Below, one piece after another: positions 1 through 5,934 of a DNA stretch of 6,098 nucleotides. The DNA is from Lachnospiraceae bacterium (GTDB taxonomy: Bacteria; Bacillota; Clostridia; Lachnospirales; Lachnospiraceae), in assembly GCA_017477005.1 (NCBI GenBank), contig JAFUXY010000352.1:1-6098 (forward strand), read 5' to 3'. A program made the translations under genes and the position numbers. Below the pieces are notes generated by a model. The model made no database searches and had not been told where the DNA came from. It saw nothing but the letters and a program-made list of their open reading frames with translations. Numbering within the stretch: the stretch's first letter is position 1; the number at the start of each line of letters is the position of its first letter.

Positions 1-3000
1 ATCGTATAGAAATCGATATCCTCCCGATTGAACGCATTTTCAATTTCATCCGCCTTCTCGGACAGAGTTTCAAAGAAGGTCTGTGCCGCCGACAGGAAGG
101 ACGCTTCGGAGCCGCAGTTTTTGATCCCATCGGAGAGGAAGAGCCCGTCTACCTCCGCCATTTGCTCCAACAGGGCATCTGCCTCCGATTGCTCCGATGT
201 GTCGGCTTCTTTGGAATCGATTTCGTAAGGCTCGTCCCGTCCCCCTTCATCGGGCGGCAGCACCAGCTCAGCTGGAAGCATGGCCTGCAGCATTTCTTCC
301 ATTTTTCTGCCATCCACCGGCTTTGCCAGATAGCCGGAGAAGCCTTCGCTCAGATAATAATTTTCGCCGCTGGTGGCGGCATTGGCCGTCAGTGCCAGCG
401 CGGGTAGGTCCGGATGAGTTTCCCGCAGCGCATGCAGGGTCTCGATTCCGTCCATTTCCGGCATCATATGATCTAATAGAACTATATCATACTCTTTTTT
501 ATCCAATTTTTCCAGACATTCTTTGCCGCTCATGGCCGTATCGATCTGGATGCGGGTGCCTTCGAGCAATCCACGGATCACGGTGAGGTTCATTTCGTTG
601 TCGTCCACTACCAAAATTTGCGCGGAAGGCGCGACAAAGAGCGGCGCAAAGGCGTCCGATTCGTCGGCGGATTCCTGCTCGGAAAAGACGCCGATCTCCG
701 TGGGATCCACGATTTTCTGTACGGTTTCAAAGAAGAAGGTGGAGCCTTCGCCATAGGTGCTTTCGCAGCGCAGCGTATCGCCCATCAGTTCTACGAACTG
801 GCGGGAGATATCCAGCCCCAGTCCCGTGCCCTGGATGCCGCTGTTTCGCTTTTCCTCCAGCCGCTCAAAGGCCGAAAACAGCTTGTCCATATCCTCCGGG
901 CGAATGCCGATGCCGGTGTCGGAAACAGAGTAATGGATCCGGCAGGTCGTATCGTTTTTTGAAACCACCTTCAGCGACAGCGTGAACGAGCCGGATTCAG
1001 TGTATTTGACCGAGTTGGTCAACAGGTTCAGCACCACCTGCTTGATCTTTCCGTCGTCTCCGTACAGCTCGGCGGGTAGCGTCGGGTCGATGTCCGTATA
1101 AAATGCCAGATCCTTTTCCTGGCTGCGCACCCGGATCATAGTGGTAATCGAGCGGAGCCATTCCGTCGTGTGGTATTCCTGTTCGACCAGGTTCATCTTG
1201 CCGGACTCGATCTTGGACAGGTCGAGGATGTCGTTGATCAGTGAGAGCAGGGATTCCGATGCGCGGCGGATCGAAACTGCGTACTCCGTCACCTTGTTGA
1301 TGTAGGTTTCTTTTCGCACATAACGATCCTGCCGCAGGATCATCTGATCCATTCCCATGATCGTGTTGATCGGCGTGCGGATCTCGTGTGACATATTGGC
1401 CAGGAACCGCGATTTGGCGCTGTTTGCGCGCTCCGCCTCGTCCTTCGCGATGCGGATTTCGTCGTATTGCCGCCGGATGATTGTCGCGGAAATGATCTGG
1501 TAGACGACAAAGGCCACTGCCAGCGCACCGAAAAGGACGATCAGGATGCGGACAAGCAAAAGCTCCGTCAGCATCGGCAGCTTATAAAAAGGGAAGGTTT
1601 CTTCCCGCAGCAGCTTTCCGGTGATCGAATTCAAAATCTGGATATGCAGCGTATAATTCCCGTATTTCAAATTGGTGTACTCGAGCCCGGTCATCGCCTT
1701 CTGCCGCGCGGTCAGGCCGCCGTCGCGGGTGGGCTCGAGGAAGATCCGTACCAGAGGATTGGACAGCGAATAATTGAGTACGGCCGGTGTAATCGAGATG
1801 CGCCCTTCGCCCCGTGGGATCAGGTAGGTGCCGTTCTCGTCCATTTCCACGTCCTGGTCGTCGTAGAGGACAGATTCGAGCCGAATGTAATAATCATCCA
1901 GCGCGAGATTGTAATTATCCGGCGAGATCTCCCGCACGCCGTCGGTGCAGCAGAGCAGCAGGCTGTTGCTTTCGGGAGAGACCGTGTTCCAGGCGTTCGC
2001 GGTCAGCGAGGTCGTGAAGCCACAGGTATAATCGAGCAGCGTATAATTGTACTCCCCGTTTTCGATCAGATCGGAGAGGCGAACGATGTAGATCCCGGCG
2101 CTCGAATTGATCCAGACGGTGTCGTCCTGCGTCAAAAACGCATCGTAGTTGTTGGTGTAGGGGAAGGCGTCGAGCTTTCGGATCGTGCCTTTGCCGTCGT
2201 CGTAGTAGAGCGCGTTGCTGGTGATGTAGAGGTAATCCCCGGACTTCAATGGTACAATCCGAAGCACGACCAGGGTGGTCAGGCCGTCCTCCTCGTCGAT
2301 GTGATCGTTGATACTCCCGTCCTGGATGCGGTAGATACCACCGCCGTCCGAGGCCGCCAAGATACTGCCGTCCTCACATTCTACGACAGAGAGGATCTGC
2401 GCAGAGGAAAGGCCGTCGGCCTCGCCGATGGTCTGAATGACCCGGTCTTTTTGGATCAGATTCAATCCGAGATTGGTCGCGGCGAGGATCGTGCCATCGG
2501 AAAGCTCCATACACAGCCGGAAACGACCGCCAAGGGTGTCTGCGCTCTCTTCATTGAAAGCACGGATCTTCCCAGTTGGTTCTATTTTCAACAACCCGTC
2601 GATGCCGTAGGTGCTGACCCAGACATTTCCCTTGCGGTCCTCGGAAATATGCCGGACCCGGACGTCGTTGAAGCGGTCGATGAAATCATACGGTTTTTCT
2701 TCGTAGGTTTGGCTGTCTAAAATGCGGAGCCCAGAGTCCGTGCCGATATAAAGCTCGTCTCCGTGCAGCGCGACGGCGTTCACGACCTCCCGGTGGATCC
2801 CGGCCTTCACGAATACGTCCATGAACGGGTTTTTCGAGTATTCGATGATGCCCTGCTTGTTGGAGACAAACCAGATATTCCCCTGGTAGTCCCGGATCAC
2901 ATCGGACACGGAGCTTTGGAAGGAGTTCTGCATCAGATAGGTAATGTGGTTGTTTTTGGTTTCAATAAAGCCCATCCCGTTTTCAGCGCAGAAGAAAAAG

Positions 3001-3872
3001 GCGTCGATTTCTTTGTCGTAGAGTAGTGCATTGTAATACGCCACATTTTTGGTCGAGATGGAAGCGGTAATATGCGTTTTTGCGCCGTCCCAGGTCATGC
3101 GTTCAACGATGGGCGCGGAGGTGCCGACGAGCAGGTCGTCCCCGCTGTCGCCGTCGTTGACCTCTGTGTAGTAGATTCCCGGTTCGGAGTAGGTCGTAGT
3201 TTCAACCAACTGTCCGTCCTGCACAAAAAACAGGATGCCGCTGTTGGTCACGCCGCTGATCGTGGTACCGCCCACGCAGGTCAGTGAGCGGATGCCGATA
3301 ATCTCCTCCCAGTCGTCGAAGGATTCGACCCTTCCGTCGGGATAGATGGCGGAGAGGTATGTCACAGTGCCGACCAGGATCGTGCCGTTTTTGTCCTCGC
3401 AGATCGCGCGGATCGAATAGGCCGAAAGCCCTTCTTCGGGCGTATAAAAGACGATGTCCTTGGTGGAGGTATCGTAGCAGGCGATGCCGCTGTCGTTGGT
3501 CCCGATCCAGAGTCGGCCTTTCGAATCGGAAAACAGGGTCATGACATTGGAGATGCGGTCGTCGAGATCGGCGCGCTCGAACCGGTGCCCGTCGTAGCGG
3601 TACAGCCCCGAATAGGTGCCCACCCAGATATAGCCGTCCGGCGTCTGGGCTACGGTATTGATCTCCGCCGAGACCAGTCCATCGTAGCTTGAATAGTAGA
3701 TCGCCTCGTATTCTGCTAGAAAATCCACGGAGGAACGAGAAGCGGCTTCCGCACGCATCAGCGGCACCAAGAGCAGGGAGGCCGCCAGGACGGCGGGCAG
3801 CAGCGCAAGTGCGCCAAGCAAACGTAGGGGAAGGGAGAAGTGGAAGCGGGAGTTTTGTGTGGTGTGTGCCAT
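1..3872 (-). CDS. Hybrid two-component sensor histidine kinase (Reg_prop propeller, Y_Y_Y, HisKA, HATPase, receiver, HPt), C-terminus beyond window
   Basis: The reverse strand is open from the ATG at 3872 to the window edge (1290 codons, no stop). An AAGGAG Shine-Dalgarno (3881-3886) 8 nt upstream fixes the start. Residues about 17-38 form a signal peptide or membrane anchor followed by an AEA-A cleavage-like site. Residues about 60-680 carry at least ten propeller strands of the Reg_prop kind (for example DGYIWVGT at 79-86). Residues about 690-762 resemble a Y_Y_Y domain, and a transmembrane helix lies at about 765-788. HisKA has the H-box [12 protein letters not shown] with phospho-acceptor His829. 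The ATPase domain has N-box Asn953, DTGIGI from Asp985 and GTGLGL from Gly1015. A receiver (about 1083-1195) has phospho-acceptor Asp1134 in [11 protein letters not shown], Thr1162 and Lys1184. Residues from about 1212 look like the start of an HPt domain, whose histidine would lie just outside the window. By family, it senses an extracytoplasmic ligand (often carbohydrate) and runs an internal phosphorelay. Ligand and output partner are not visible here. Confidence 0.95.
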   Translation of the reverse strand, partial: MAHTTQNSRFHFSLPLRLLGALALLPAVLAASLLLVPLMRAEAASRSSVDFLAEYEAIYYSSYDGLVSAEINTVAQTPDGYIWVGTYSGLYRYDGHRFERADLDDRISNVMTLFSDSKGRLWIGTNDSGIACYDTSTKDIVFYTPEEGLSAYSIRAICEDKNGTILVGTVTYLSAIYPDGRVESFDDWEEIIGIRSLTCVGGTTISGVTNSGILFFVQDGQLVETTTYSEPGIYYTEVNDGDSGDDLLVGTSAPIVERMTWDGAKTHITASISTKNVAYYNALLYDKEIDAFFFCAENGMGFIETKNNHITYLMQNSFQSSVSDVIRDYQGNIWFVSNKQGIIEYSKNPFMDVFVKAGIHREVVNAVALHGDELYIGTDSGLRILDSQTYEEKPYDFIDRFNDVRVRHISEDRKGNVWVSTYGIDGLLKIEPTGKIRAFNEESADTLGGRFRLCMELSDGTILAATNLGLNLIQKDRVIQTIGEADGLSSAQILSVVECEDGSILAASDGGGIYRIQDGSINDHIDEEDGLTTLVVLRIVPLKSGDYLYITSNALYYDDGKGTIRKLDAFPYTNNYDAFLTQDDTVWINSSAGIYIVRLSDLIENGEYNYTLLDYTCGFTTSLTANAWNTVSPESNSLLLCCTDGVREISPDNYNLALDDYYIRLESVLYDDQDVEMDENGTYLIPRGEGRISITPAVLNYSLSNPLVRIFLEPTRDGGLTARQKAMTGLEYTNLKYGNYTLHIQILNSITGKLLREETFPFYKLPMLTELLLVRILIVLFGALAVAFVVYQIISATIIRRQYDEIRIAKDEAERANSAKSRFLANMSHEIRTPINTIMGMDQMILRQDRYVRKETYINKVTEYAVSIRRASESLLSLINDILDLSKIESGKMNLVEQEYHTTEWLRSITTMIRVRSQEKDLAFYTDIDPTLPAELYGDDGKIKQVVLNLLTNSVKYTESGSFTLSLKVVSKNDTTCRIHYSVSDTGIGIRPEDMDKLFSAFERLEEKRNSGIQGTGLGLDISRQFVELMGDTLRCESTYGEGSTFFFETVQKIVDPTEIGVFSEQESADESDAFAPLFVAPSAQILVVDDNEMNLTVIRGLLEGTRIQIDTAMSGKECLEKLDKKEYDIVLLDHMMPEMDGIETLHALRETHPDLPALALTANAATSGENYYLSEGFSGYLAKPVDGRKMEEMLQAMLPAELVLPPDEGGRDEPYEIDSKEADTSEQSEADALLEQMAEVDGLFLSDGIKNCGSEASFLSAAQTFFETLSEKADEIENAFNREDIDFYT

Positions 3873-3890
3873 AGCGTATTCTCCTTAGAA

Positions 3891-3932
3891 TAAAAATGCC
3901 TCACAAACGCTGGTATTCTAACGTTTGTAAGG
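3891..3932 (-). terminator. Rho-independent terminator downstream of tRNA-Val
   Basis: On the reverse strand, CCTTACAAACG and CGTTTGTGAGG form an 11-bp stem (one T-G pair) around a 12-nt loop. The run CATTTTTATT follows immediately. It begins 12 nt after the tRNA 3' end and ends 18 nt before the kinase ATG, so it sits inside the kinase leader. It should end tRNA transcription and limit read-through into the kinase. The forward strand has no T-run after the stem, so it is directional. Confidence 0.85.
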
Positions 3933-3944
3933 CTATCATCGAAC

Positions 3945-4017
3945 TGGAGCCTACGGGGCTCGAACCCATGACCTCTCGCGTGTGAGGCGAACGCTCTCCC
4001 GGCTGAGCTAAGACTCC
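3945..4017 (-). tRNA. tRNA-Val, anticodon CAC (decodes GTG)
   Basis: The 73-nt reverse-strand sequence folds as a complete cloverleaf. The acceptor stem is GGAGTCT with AGGCTCC (one G-T pair). The D stem is GCTC/GAGC around AGCCGGGA. The anticodon stem is TTCGC/GCGAG with loop CTCACAC, giving anticodon CAC at 3984-3982. The variable loop is AGGTC, and the T stem is ATGGG/CCCGT around TTCGAGC. The discriminator base is A. The 3' CCA is not encoded, so it would be added after transcription. A promoter lies 14 nt upstream and a terminator 12 nt downstream, which makes this a self-contained single-tRNA unit. Confidence 0.96.
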
Positions 4018-4020
4018 TTG

Positions 4021-4049
4021 TTGACTAGAGCAGTATATCACAATATAAT
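4021..4049 (+). promoter_or_regulatory. Sigma-A/70-type promoter for the pyruvate kinase-like gene
   Basis: TTGACT (4021-4026) is followed after exactly 17 bp by a perfect TATAAT (4044-4049). The start would be near 4056, leaving a leader of about 48 nt before the ATG at 4104. Its -35 begins only 3 bp from the tRNA 5' end. It overlaps the oppositely directed tRNA promoter almost completely. Confidence 0.85.
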
Positions 4050-4060
4050 GAAAACGACAA
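4032..4060 (-). promoter_or_regulatory. Promoter for tRNA-Val
   Basis: On the reverse strand TTGTCG (4060-4055) and TATACT (4037-4032) are separated by 17 bp, matching the -35/-10 consensus at 4/6 and 5/6 positions. The predicted start lies about 7 nt before the mature tRNA 5' end, giving a very short 5' leader, as is common for tRNA genes. Confidence 0.75.
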
Positions 4061-4063
4061 GTG

Positions 4064-4078
4064 TTTTCTTGAAGAAAA
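4064..4078. promoter_or_regulatory. 15-bp palindrome, possible operator
   Basis: TTTTCTT and AAGAAAA flank a single G, a perfect odd palindrome. It lies about 8 bp past the predicted start of the kinase-like transcript and directly upstream of the tRNA -35, where a repressor dimer could bind. The palindrome is seen; the operator role is only inferred, and A/T-rich palindromes of this size can occur by chance. Confidence 0.3.
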
Positions 4079-4103
4079 ATCAAAAAGAAACTGAGGGTGA
4101 AGG

Positions 4104-5096
4104 ATGAGGACAAAAATTTTTGGAACCTTGGGGCCGCGCTGCCACGAGGCGGCGCTGTTGAAAAAAATGATCGAGGAGGGGATGAGCGGCGTACGCTTGA
4201 ACCTTTCCCACGTCAGTCTCGAGGAGAGTAGCGAGTGGCTGGCGCAGTGGAAGGAGGCGTCCGAAGGGCGGCTGGATCTGTTGGTGGATATGCAGGGACC
4301 GGAAATGCGGATCGGCTCGTTTGAAAAGGAACTCGAATTTGACGAGGGGGATCGGGTGGACGTGCCGATGCGTCCAGAGGTCGTTTCCTTTCTAAAAGAA
4401 GGGCAGGAGGTGCTTTTGGACGATGGAAAGATCCTGGCCAGGGTGCTGCGACCCGGAGAGGTGACGAGCTTTCGGATGCAGCGATCGGGCGCGCTTTCCG
4501 GCGGAAAGAGCGTCAAGATACCGGGACTCGAGAACACGCTTCCAGCGCTGACGGCGCACGATCGAAAAAATATCCAGGATGCGAAGCGGTTTGGAGTGAC
4601 CGGCGTTATGCAGCCATTTGTGCGGGGCGCCGGGGATCTGCGGGCGCTGCGGCAGGCGCTTTTGGAAGCGGACGCCGGAGACATCCGCATCTTTGCGAAG
4701 ATCGAGAACAAGAGGGGTATTGCCCAGATCGAAGAAATCTTAGAGGAAGCGGATTGGATCGTGATCGCGCGGGGGGATCTTGGAAACGATATGAATCTGT
4801 GGGAGCTGCCGGGCGCGCAGCGGACGATTGCGGCGGCCTGCCGAAAAAAGCGGGTGCCGTTCATCGTGGTCACACAGATGCTTGCGAGCATGGAGCATTC
4901 TCCGGTGCCGACGAGGGCGGAGATTTCTGACATCGACCACGCCATTTTGGACGGCGCCCTTGGTGTCATGGTGACTGGAGAGACAGCGGTGGGGGATTAT
5001 CCGGTAGAGGTCATGAAATACCTGAGCAAAACGGTGGCGGAGGCGGAGAGGTATTGGGAGTATGCATCGGGAAAAAGTAAAAAAATCGCCTTTTAG
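4104..5096 (+). CDS. Short pyruvate kinase-like protein lacking the C-terminal domain
   Basis: The 330-residue protein matches the catalytic core of pyruvate kinase, which converts phosphoenolpyruvate and ADP to pyruvate and ATP in the cytoplasm. Visible landmarks are TKIFGTLGP (3-11), the RLNLSH segment (Arg31, Asn33, Ser35), Asp62 in DMQGPEMR, and a shortened B domain (about 70-148) containing LLDDGKI. Also present are the catalytic-region Lys199 and Glu201 in AKIEN, ARGDLG (222-227), Thr257 in VTQML, PTRAE (269-273) and TGETA (291-295). Family members are usually about 470-590 residues. Here the chain ends soon after the barrel, so the C domain that carries allosteric (FBP) and subunit-interface sites is missing. 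The usual DTKGPEIR is DMQGPEMR, so a potassium-site Thr and a Lys are replaced. It could be an unregulated pyruvate kinase or a paralogue with another role. The start is supported by GAGG (4093-4096) 7 nt upstream of the ATG. Confidence 0.88.
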   Translation: MRTKIFGTLGPRCHEAALLKKMIEEGMSGVRLNLSHVSLEESSEWLAQWKEASEGRLDLLVDMQGPEMRIGSFEKELEFDEGDRVDVPMRPEVVSFLKEGQEVLLDDGKILARVLRPGEVTSFRMQRSGALSGGKSVKIPGLENTLPALTAHDRKNIQDAKRFGVTGVMQPFVRGAGDLRALRQALLEADAGDIRIFAKIENKRGIAQIEEILEEADWIVIARGDLGNDMNLWELPGAQRTIAAACRKKRVPFIVVTQMLASMEHSPVPTRAEISDIDHAILDGALGVMVTGETAVGDYPVEVMKYLSKTVAEAERYWEYASGKSKKIAF

Positions 5097-5097
5097 G

Positions 5098-5126
5098 TTG
5101 ACGAAAAAACAAAAACTCGTTATCAT
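5098..5126 (+). promoter_or_regulatory. Promoter of the type III toxin-antitoxin operon
   Basis: TTGACG (5098-5103) and TATCAT (5121-5126) are separated by 17 bp, each matching 5/6 consensus positions. The -35 starts one base after the kinase-like stop codon (TAG, 5094-5096). The predicted start is near 5133, about 9 bases before the first tandem repeat, which is where an RNA antitoxin promoter should be. Confidence 0.82.
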
Positions 5127-5141
5127 TAGGGTGATTTTTCT

Positions 5142-5209
5142 TGGAGAGCTCCTGCCATAAAGTGGAGGGTTTAACGACTGGAGAGCTCCTGCCATAAAGT
5201 GGAGAGTTT
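5142..5209 (+). repeat. Two tandem direct repeats, 31-nt units at 37-nt period
   Basis: The units at 5142-5172 and 5179-5209 are identical except G5168 versus A5205. The 6-nt gap AACGAC completes the 37-nt period. Each unit contains GGAGAGCTCC, then TGCCATAAAGT, then GGAG. Similar but degraded sequence flanks both ends (AGGGTGATTTTTC before, AGAGTTTGATTTTC after), suggesting partial copies. Period and copy number are within what is known for type III antitoxins (roughly 34-45 nt, about two to five copies). Confidence 0.95.
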
Positions 5210-5216
5210 GATTTTC

Positions 5217-5249
5217 AAGCGGGGAGCGTGTCTTCCCGCTTGTCTTATT
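5217..5249 (+). terminator. Attenuating terminator between antitoxin repeats and toxin
   Basis: AAGCGGGGAG (5217-5226) pairs with CTTCCCGCTT (5232-5241) over 10 bp (one G-T pair) around the 5-nt loop CGTGT. The T-rich GTCTTATT follows. In ToxIN operons a leaky terminator at this position keeps antitoxin RNA in excess over toxin mRNA. The imperfect T-run fits partial read-through. Confidence 0.85.
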
Positions 5250-5254
5250 AGGAG
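5250..5254 (+). promoter_or_regulatory. Ribosome binding site that fixes the toxin start
   Basis: AGGAG at 5250-5254 lies 7 nt before the ATG at 5262. It rules out the in-frame upstream GTG at 5199, which lies within repeat 2 and would translate the terminator hairpin. Confidence 0.8.
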
Positions 5255-5261
5255 AGCAAGG

Positions 5262-5552
5262 ATGAAATTATACAGTGTCACGGATGGTTATATCGACTAC
5301 TTGAGATCGGAGCATGCTCATGTGTATTCCAACAAGGAAAACGCTAGAGTCAACACGAGAAAATACATTGGAGTAGTCGTGGAAATTGGCACATACAAAT
5401 ATTACGTCCCTCTCTCATCCCCGAAGGAAAAGGATTATTTCGTTGAAGACGGAACGAAGCGGATACGAAGAGACTCTTTTCTCATCTTTAGGATCATATC
5501 TCAAAAAAGGGGGAAAAGGAGCTCAGGGGAACGATACGTTTTGCAAACATGA
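5262..5552 (+). CDS. N-terminal part of the ToxN/AbiQ-like toxin (96-residue reading frame)
   Basis: This frame starts MKLYSVTDGYIDYLRS, the typical N-terminal strand and helix of ToxN/AbiQ proteins, with Tyr10 in place. It continues with RKYIGVVVEIG (33-43, Lys34) and YYVPLSSPKEKDYF (47-60). The SSPK at 52-55 corresponds to the Thr-Ser-Pro-Lys of ToxN, so the Ser53 and Lys55 positions linked to RNA cleavage are kept. Homology appears to stop at about residue 81. The last 15 residues (KRGKRSSGERYVLQT) look like out-of-frame read-through. Alone it lacks the C-terminal helices and is unlikely to be an active nuclease. Confidence 0.75.
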   Translation: MKLYSVTDGYIDYLRSEHAHVYSNKENARVNTRKYIGVVVEIGTYKYYVPLSSPKEKDYFVEDGTKRIRRDSFLIFRIISQKRGKRSSGERYVLQT

Positions 5553-5824
5553 TACCCGTGCCCGAAGGGGAGTTGGAGCTTTACGACGTGGATGGAGAAG
5601 CAGACGAGAATTATCGAAATCTTGTGCAGGAAGAAATCGTATATGTCAGAAAGCATGCTGAAAAGATAAGGAAACGAGCCCGTACGGTTTACAACAAGAA
5701 AAAATCAGGCAATACGGAGAAGGTCATGGAATACTGCCTGGACTATGCGAATTTGGAACGAATGCATGATGAGTGGATGAAACTAGTTGTCAATGCTGGC
5801 GAGACGATGGATGCTCTTTTATAG
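5549..5824 (+). CDS. C-terminal part of the ToxN/AbiQ-like toxin (91-residue reading frame)
   Basis: The frame opens with MIPVPEGELELYDVD, matching the conserved N-M-I-P-V segment found mid-protein in ToxN/AbiQ toxins. It continues with a helical, charged region (EEIVYVRKHAEKIRKRARTVYNKK) typical of the C-terminal half. Its ATG overlaps the stop of the upstream frame as ATGA, so termination-reinitiation is possible. No Shine-Dalgarno sits at normal spacing (AGGGGA at 5525-5530 is 18 nt away). The homologous sequence extends upstream of this ATG (GTIRFAN), so the Met is probably internal to the ancestral protein rather than a true start. Confidence 0.7.
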   Translation: MIPVPEGELELYDVDGEADENYRNLVQEEIVYVRKHAEKIRKRARTVYNKKKSGNTEKVMEYCLDYANLERMHDEWMKLVVNAGETMDALL

Positions 5825-5841
5825 TTGGTTACCGTTAGTAT

Positions 5842-5870
5842 TTTACATAAGTATAAAAATGTGGTATCAT
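5842..5870 (+). promoter_or_regulatory. Promoter for the thioredoxin gene
   Basis: TTTACA (5842-5847) and TATCAT (5865-5870) are 17 bp apart, each 5/6 to consensus. The start would be near 5877, giving a leader of about 58 nt. The -10 hexamer is identical to that of the antitoxin promoter. I see no convincing terminator between the toxin stop (5824) and this promoter. Confidence 0.8.
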
Positions 5871-5880
5871 ACCCGGAATG

Positions 5881-5898
5881 AACGTCCGAGAGGGCGTT
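5881..5898 (+). other. Stem-loop at the predicted 5' end of the thioredoxin mRNA
   Basis: AACGTCC and GGGCGTT form a 7-bp stem (one T-G pair) capped by GAGA, a GNRA-type tetraloop. It starts about 4 nt after the predicted transcription start, has no T-run after it and leaves the AGGAGG free. It is more likely an mRNA-stabilising element than a terminator. Confidence 0.55.
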
Positions 5899-5934
5899 AT
5901 CACCATTGATCATACGACAAAAAGGAGGAGAAGA

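Larger units (their letters stand above)
5133..5249 (+). ncRNA. toxI: Candidate ToxI-type RNA antitoxin (tandem pseudoknot repeats ending in a terminator)
   Basis: The segment from the predicted start to the terminator contains two 31-nt repeat units at a 37-nt period and ends in a strong hairpin. It lies directly upstream of a ToxN/AbiQ-family gene. In known type III systems the toxin cleaves such a repeat RNA into monomers, which fold as pseudoknots and inhibit the toxin by binding it. Each unit here can form an H-type pseudoknot: stem 1 pairs TGG (5142-5144) with CCA (5155-5157), and stem 2 pairs CTCC (5149-5152) with GGAG (5164-5167). The same pairs recur 37 nt downstream. The RNA identity and processing sites are inferred from architecture. 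The 5' end is approximate. Confidence 0.78.
5262..5824 (+). pseudogene. toxN: ToxN/AbiQ-family type III toxin endoribonuclease, frameshifted
   Basis: Read together, the two overlapping frames give one ToxN/AbiQ-like protein of about 187 residues if one base is restored, close to the family's usual 165-190. Family members are cytoplasmic, sequence-specific endoribonucleases inhibited by the repeat RNA encoded upstream, and many abort phage infection. Frame one ends at TGA 5550-5552. Frame two is open from 5492, just after an in-frame TAG at 5489-5491. The switch (a one-base loss, or a -1 ribosomal shift) must fall in 5492-5549, where A6-G5-A4 (5503-5517) is the obvious site. Restoring one base there joins RIISQ to KKGEKELRGTIRFANMIPVP, a typical mid-protein segment. 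GC is low: lines 5281-5340 and 5581-5640 are each 26/60 by hand count. Whether the frameshift is a real mutation, a sequencing error or a programmed event cannot be told from one sequence. Confidence 0.82.

Noticed and set aside
1467..2720. 417-codon forward-strand open frame
   Set aside because: It lies antisense to the sensor kinase, shows no domain I recognise and has the composition of a shadow frame of the GC-rich kinase propeller region.
3916..3921. TAGAAT-like -10 for the sensor kinase in the terminator loop
   Set aside because: No acceptable -35 sits 16-18 bp upstream (best match 2/6), so I do not call a promoter.
3901..4113. 70-codon reverse-strand open frame
   Set aside because: It covers the tRNA-Val gene, its promoter and terminator, so it is translation of a structural RNA region.
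4025..4969. 314-codon reverse-strand open frame
   Set aside because: It is antisense to the kinase-like gene, is rich in Ser and Arg as expected from reversed codons, and runs over the shared promoter region.
5142..5209. CRISPR array
   Set aside because: There are only two units, separated by 6 nt, too short for spacers, and no cas genes. The repeats fit an RNA antitoxin instead.
5199..5261. GTG start giving a longer toxin N-terminus
   Set aside because: This start lies inside the second repeat and would translate the terminator hairpin. The ATG at 5262 has a good AGGAG and begins exactly where family similarity begins.
5502..5510. Canonical X_XXY_YYZ slippery heptamer (AAAAAAG as in dnaX)
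   Set aside because: The heptamer is present but out of phase: the incoming frame reads CAA AAA AGG, so tandem two-tRNA slippage would leave mismatches. Single-tRNA slippage at AAA, transcriptional slippage or simple mutation remain possible.
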